DNA of 64,000 nucleotides, from assembly GCA_024235135.1 (NCBI GenBank), contig JACKMZ010000001.1:372001-436000 (forward strand). The letters run 5' to 3'. The position numbers and the translations under genes are program-made. The notes beneath the pieces were generated by a model that saw only the letters and a program-made list of their open reading frames with translations, had not been told where the DNA came from and did not search any database. Source of the DNA: Gammaproteobacteria bacterium. Its GTDB lineage: Bacteria; Pseudomonadota; Gammaproteobacteria; Competibacterales; Competibacteraceae. This document shows, one piece after another, positions 60,353 through 64,000 of the stretch; the first letter of the stretch is position 1, and each line of letters opens with the position of its first letter.

Positions 60353-62521
60353 ATGGACCTATCACTGATTCTCGACGATCTCAATGATGCGCAACGCCAG
60401 GCGGTCACCGCGCCGCCCGGCCCGTTGCGTGTGCTGGCGGGCGCCGGCAGTGGCAAAACCCGCGTCCTGACCCGGCGTATCGCCTGGTTACTGGCCGTCG
60501 AGCGGGTTTCGCCCTGGTCGATTTTGGCCGTTACTTTCACCAACAAGGCGGCGGCCGAAATGCGCGGGCGTGTCGAAACGCTGCTCGGTACCGGCATGAG
60601 CGGGCTGTGGATCGGCACCTTTCATAGCATCGCTCATCGCCTGTTGCGTATTCACTGGCAGGAAGCGAAGCTGCCGCGCACCTTTCAAGTGTTGGACGCT
60701 GACGATCAATCGCGGTTGGTGAAACGGGTCGTACGGGCCCTGAATCTGGATGAAAAGAAATGGCCGCCGCAACAGGCCCTGCATTTCATCAATGCCCGCA
60801 AGGACGAAGGACTGCGACCCTCGCAGATAGACGACAAGGGCGAAGTGGCCATCCGTCAGTGGTTGCGCATCTACGAGACTTATCAGGAGAATTGCGAACG
60901 GGCTGGGCTGGTGGATTTCGGCGAGTTGCTGCTGAGAGTCTACGAACTGTGGCGGGATAACGAGGCCCTGCTGGGGCATTATCGACAGCGTTTCCAGCAT
61001 GTGCTGGTCGATGAATTCCAGGACACCAATACCATCCAATACCAATCGCTGCGCTTGCTGTGCGGGGGACAGGGTGATGTGTTCATCGTCGGGGACGACG
61101 ATCAATCCGTGTACGGCTGGCGCGGCGCCCGCATCGAAAACATGTTTCAATTCGAACGCGATTTCCCCGGCACCCAGACTCTGCGCCTGGAACAGAACTA
61201 TCGCTCCACCGGTACGATTCTCAAAGCCGCCAATCAGCTCATCGCCCACAACAGCGGCCGCTTGGGCAAGAATCTCTGGACACAGGATGGCGAAGGGGAA
61301 GCGATAGCGACCTACGCCGCCTTCAACGACATCGACGAAGCGCGTTTCGTGATCGAGCGGATTCGCCAATGGGTGGCGCAAGGCCAGCGGCGTAGCGAGG
61401 TCGCCATACTCTATCGTTCTAATGCGCAATCCCGCTTATTCGAGGAACATTTGCTCGGGTCGCAGATCCCCTATCGCGTGTATGGCGGTCTTCGGTTTTT
61501 CGAGCGCGCCGAAATCAAGGACGCATTGGCCTATCTGCGCTTGATCGCCAACCGCGGCGATGACGCTTCGTTCGAGCGGGTGGTCAATACGCCGACCCGT
61601 GGCATCGGAGGACGTAGCCTGGACGCCGTGCGGGATGCCGCGCGCGAACTGAACTTGACGCTGTGGCAGGCGGCGCAACGCGTGTTCGTCGAGAAACTAT
61701 TGCCGAACCGGGCGCTGAATGCGCTGCAGGAATTCCTGCTGCTGATAGACAATCTGGATCGTGACACCCAGGCGCTAACCCTGCCCGAGCAAGTGGACCA
61801 CGTCATTCATGCCAGTGGCTTGCTGGAGATGTACCGTCAGGCCAAGGACAACAAAAGCGAAGCCCGGGTGGAAAACCTGGAGGAACTGGTCAATGCCGCT
61901 GGCGCCGACCGGGATTCGTTCGCGGTCGAGGAGGGGGAAGAAACCTTGTCGCCATTGACGACCTTTCTCACGCACGCCGCGCTGGAGGCCGGTGAAGGTC
62001 AAGCGGCCGCTTGGGAGGATTGCGTGCAGTTGATGACTTTGCATTCAGCCAAGGGTTTGGAGTTTCCGCTGGTGTTTCTGGTCGGGCTGGAGGAGGGGTT
62101 GTTTCCGCATCAGCAATCGCTTCAGGAGCCCGGACGGTTGGAAGAGGAGCGGCGTCTGGCCTATGTCGGCATCACCCGCGCTCGGCGGCGACTGACTCTG
62201 AGTTATGCCGAACAGCGTCGTTTGCACGGCAAGGAAATCTATCCGATGCCCTCCCGTTTTCTGGCCGAAATACCCGCCGAACTGACGCGGGATGTGCGTG
62301 CCCGTTCCCGTGCCAGCCTGCCGGTATTCAACCGTCCCCGCGCGGTGGAGGCAAGCCCCGATGATCCGCATCCCGGTCAGCGGGTGCGCCATGCTACGTT
62401 CGGCGAGGGTGTGATTCTGTCGGTCGAAGGCGAGGGCAGTCGCAAGCGTTTGCAGGTGCGTTTCAACCGGGTGGGCGCTAAATGGTTGGTGGCGGCTTAC
62501 GCCAAGCTGGAGCGGGTTTAG
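60353..62521 (+). CDS. uvrD: DNA helicase II (UvrD)
   Basis: 722 residues from the ATG at 60353 (MDLSLILDDLNDAQRQAV), which matches the E. coli UvrD start. SF1 motifs: I AGAGSGKT (29-36), Ia AVTFTNKAAAEMR, II LVDEFQDTN, III VGDDDQSVYGWRGA, IV EQNYRST, V LMTLHSAKGLEFPLVF, VI AYVGITRARRRL. The C-terminus has the UvrD Tudor-like segment GVILSVEGEGSRKRLQVRF. It serves mismatch and nucleotide excision repair. I found no LexA box in front of it. Confidence 0.97.
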   Translation: MDLSLILDDLNDAQRQAVTAPPGPLRVLAGAGSGKTRVLTRRIAWLLAVERVSPWSILAVTFTNKAAAEMRGRVETLLGTGMSGLWIGTFHSIAHRLLRIHWQEAKLPRTFQVLDADDQSRLVKRVVRALNLDEKKWPPQQALHFINARKDEGLRPSQIDDKGEVAIRQWLRIYETYQENCERAGLVDFGELLLRVYELWRDNEALLGHYRQRFQHVLVDEFQDTNTIQYQSLRLLCGGQGDVFIVGDDDQSVYGWRGARIENMFQFERDFPGTQTLRLEQNYRSTGTILKAANQLIAHNSGRLGKNLWTQDGEGEAIATYAAFNDIDEARFVIERIRQWVAQGQRRSEVAILYRSNAQSRLFEEHLLGSQIPYRVYGGLRFFERAEIKDALAYLRLIANRGDDASFERVVNTPTRGIGGRSLDAVRDAARELNLTLWQAAQRVFVEKLLPNRALNALQEFLLLIDNLDRDTQALTLPEQVDHVIHASGLLEMYRQAKDNKSEARVENLEELVNAAGADRDSFAVEEGEETLSPLTTFLTHAALEAGEGQAAAWEDCVQLMTLHSAKGLEFPLVFLVGLEEGLFPHQQSLQEPGRLEEERRLAYVGITRARRRLTLSYAEQRRLHGKEIYPMPSRFLAEIPAELTRDVRARSRASLPVFNRPRAVEASPDDPHPGQRVRHATFGEGVILSVEGEGSRKRLQVRFNRVGAKWLVAAYAKLERV

Positions 62522-62641
62522 CGTCGGACGGGCGCTGGCGGGTTCGGGGCCGTCTGCGTCTCCTCATGGCTTTGCAAAACAGGCGGGTAGGCTAAGGCTA
62601 GGGGCACGGGGGCCGCCCACGATGCATCGATGGAAAGCCGT

Positions 62642-62647
62642 TATAAT
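62642..62647 (+). promoter_or_regulatory. Candidate -10 element (TATAAT)
   Basis: A perfect TATAAT lies 61 bases before the GTG of the next gene, in the spacer after uvrD. No good -35 is seen at 16-18 bases upstream. Confidence 0.35.
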
Positions 62648-62707
62648 GCCAAGCCATTGGCTCGCCCCGTTGAGGCCCTACACCCTGTCGCAGACTGGAG
62701 AGTTATC

Positions 62708-63268
62708 GTGACGGCCGTGAATTGGCGTGATGTAAAACAACCTATCCGTTATCCGTGGCAATGGTTCAAACATTGCATTGTATTGTTGCCAGCCTTGTTG
62801 CTGGCGCCAGCCGGTGCGCTGGCGCAGCAAGCCAACGCCGCGATTCCGAACTGGACCTTGGCCACCGTGAAGAATCCGCTGACTCAACAGGAAGAGTGCA
62901 TGTTGCAAAGTGCAAAGGTCAGTATCTCCGATGGTTATGGGGAAGCGGACGTCACCTTGCTGATCAGCGAGCGGGATTTGGCCGCGGTGACGACATCCAC
63001 GATAGACGCCTCGTTTAACGACTTGCGGTTGGTGATCGATGAAGGAAATCCGATCCAGACGAAGCAAGTCGTCGGTGAGAAAACCGTTGTCTTCGAGCAG
63101 GACATGGCGGCTATCGTCGCACAGTTCAAAAAAGGATACGCGGTTAAGGTATATCTGAGGTTCTGGCCGACTTGGCCGGCTACCGAAAGTTTCCCGGCCC
63201 AGTTCAGTCTGCGGGGATTTACCAAGGCTTACGAGGGCTTGGCGAATTGCCATGCGCCGGTGCAATAG
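62708..63268 (+). CDS. Exported protein of unknown function
   Basis: 186 residues from the GTG at 62708, with TGGAGAG about 6 bases upstream; an in-frame ATG at 62630 would add unrelated residues. A hydrophobic segment (CIVLLPALLLAPAGALAQQ) looks like a signal peptide after a rather long polar N-terminus. The mature part has WTLATVKNPLTQQEECMLQS and two cysteines that could form a disulfide (EECMLQ, GLANCHAPVQ). No domain is recognised. It may be a periplasmic beta-rich protein. Function unknown. Confidence 0.6.
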   Translation: MTAVNWRDVKQPIRYPWQWFKHCIVLLPALLLAPAGALAQQANAAIPNWTLATVKNPLTQQEECMLQSAKVSISDGYGEADVTLLISERDLAAVTTSTIDASFNDLRLVIDEGNPIQTKQVVGEKTVVFEQDMAAIVAQFKKGYAVKVYLRFWPTWPATESFPAQFSLRGFTKAYEGLANCHAPVQ

Positions 63269-63517
63269 GAAAGTATTTGCGTATCGAGGTCACCGACAAC
63301 ACGAATTGAACATCTTTTACGCAAATTCGATGGTCTAATATTTTCTCATAGTAGGCGCAGCCGTGGGTACGGCGATGGGAAGTCGCTGAGTTTCACATCC
63401 CGAATGGTTCTAACTTTATGAGTCGGCCCTCGCCGCTTTCATCCCCAATCCCCATTTCGTGAACAAACTGGATCGGGACAGGAATGGCGGGTTGTCTCGC
63501 GAAAGAGTATCGGAAAG

Positions 63518-64000
63518 ATGGGCTTACGCACAAAATTCAATCTAGTGTTCATTCTCGCGTTCGGTATCGGTATGGGACTGGCCGCCTATTTGCTTTATCA
63601 GACGGTGCAGAAAAACGCACGCGACGAAGTGCGGCAGAACGCCGAAATCATGATGCAAGGCGCCCAGGCTACTCGCGAATACACCGTCAAGCAAATTCGG
63701 CCGCTGTTGGAATTGCAAATGAAACGGCAGTTCATTCCGAATTCCGTACCCTCCTACGCGGCGCAACAGAATTTTGCCGCCTTGACCCAGCAATATCCGG
63801 AATTCACCTACAAGGAGGCCACGCTCAATCCGACCAATCCCAAGGATAGGGCCACCGACTGGGAAGCGGATATCATCAACGAATTCCGCAACAATTCCGA
63901 ACGCAAGGAACTCGTTGTCGAGCGTCAGACCGCGTTGGGGCCGGCCTTGAGTTTTGCCCATCCCATTCAGATCAAGAACGAAGGGTGTCTGGAATGTCAT
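63518..64000 (+). CDS. Tll0287-type (DUF3365) heme sensor protein, N-terminal part
   Basis: 161 codons are visible and the gene runs off the window. The ATG follows GGAAAG closely. One membrane helix (about 8-26, LVFILAFGIGMGLAAYLLYQ) anchors a periplasmic domain with RPLLELQMKRQFIPNSVPSY, a QYPEFTYKEATLNPTNPKDR segment and ALSFAHPIQIKNEGCLECH. The final CLECH is a CxxCH heme-attachment motif. This is the Tll0287-like/DUF3365 fold, which often precedes HAMP and a histidine kinase, cyclase or chemotaxis domain. What follows here cannot be seen. Confidence 0.85.
   Translation, partial: MGLRTKFNLVFILAFGIGMGLAAYLLYQTVQKNARDEVRQNAEIMMQGAQATREYTVKQIRPLLELQMKRQFIPNSVPSYAAQQNFAALTQQYPEFTYKEATLNPTNPKDRATDWEADIINEFRNNSERKELVVERQTALGPALSFAHPIQIKNEGCLECH

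Noticed and set aside
1..64000. tRNA, rRNA, CRISPR arrays, insertion sequences, prophage genes
   Set aside because: No T-loop/cloverleaf signature, regularly spaced repeats, transposase, integrase or phage structural gene was seen by reading; a covariance-model search could still find a small RNA.

Overview
This window looks like a piece of a gammaproteobacterial chromosome of moderately high GC. The evidence is gene order: an S10-spc-alpha ribosomal superoperon in the enterobacterial order, a yciO / site-2 protease / trpS / scpA-scpB / rluB run, miaB-ybeZ-ybeY-ybeX-lnt, YcgL, BolA and UvrD. I cannot name the genus. The mix of menaquinone genes, a eukaryotic-type phosphofructokinase, a pilus retraction ATPase and a heme sensor suggests an environmental heterotroph or mixotroph; that is inference only. 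I found no rRNA, tRNA, CRISPR array, insertion sequence, integrase or phage gene.

Layout. 1-13537: end of rpsJ, then rplC to rplQ with secY, rpmJ and rpoA, closed by a strong terminator. 13541-14889: a SAM-hydrolysing DUF62 protein and a SlyB-like lipoprotein. 14924-16380 (minus): parvulin isomerase, BolA and YciI. 16559-21155: threonylcarbamoyl-AMP synthase-like YciO, site-2 protease, trpS, scpA, scpB, rluB. 21267-26002: LysE-type exporter, a double-length phosphofructokinase, a Nudix hydrolase and a Crp-type regulator, separated by repeat-rich and AT-rich spacers. 26003-26898 is the longest gene-free stretch. 26899-33928: miaB-phoH-ybeY-corC-lnt, a small secreted protein and cca. 33931-40490: two-domain glycosyltransferase, GNAT protein, DUF2892 protein, a serine protease carrying a coiled-coil insert, and der. 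40637-46357: ycgL, cysK, then menF-menD-menC. 46400-51319 (minus): pilU, a Spy-like periplasmic protein, and a DUF5691/SWIM pair. 51471-58091: NrtR-like regulator, Ser/Thr kinase, pyruvate kinase, a divergent Fic-like protein and mtnB-mtnD-mtnC. 58254-64000: glycine-zipper lipoprotein, cardiolipin synthase, uvrD, an exported protein of unknown function and the start of a Tll0287-type heme sensor.

How the genes work together. The first 13.5 kb builds ribosomes, the Sec channel and RNA polymerase alpha. Phosphofructokinase and pyruvate kinase cover two control points of glycolysis. menF/menD/menC supply three of the early menaquinone steps; menB, menE and menA must lie elsewhere. mtnB/D/C form the lower part of methionine salvage; mtnA and mtnP or mtnN are not here.

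Most unusual items: the eukaryotic-type fused phosphofructokinase (22107-24368), the Fic-fold protein with a changed catalytic motif (55443-56120), the serine protease with a coiled-coil insert (37802-38914), a GTAAC-box array in front of the Spy-like gene (48327-48389), a structured rpsJ-rplC spacer (185-271), and hairpin-rich intergenic DNA at 24803-25120. I did not see a clearly new multi-gene system.
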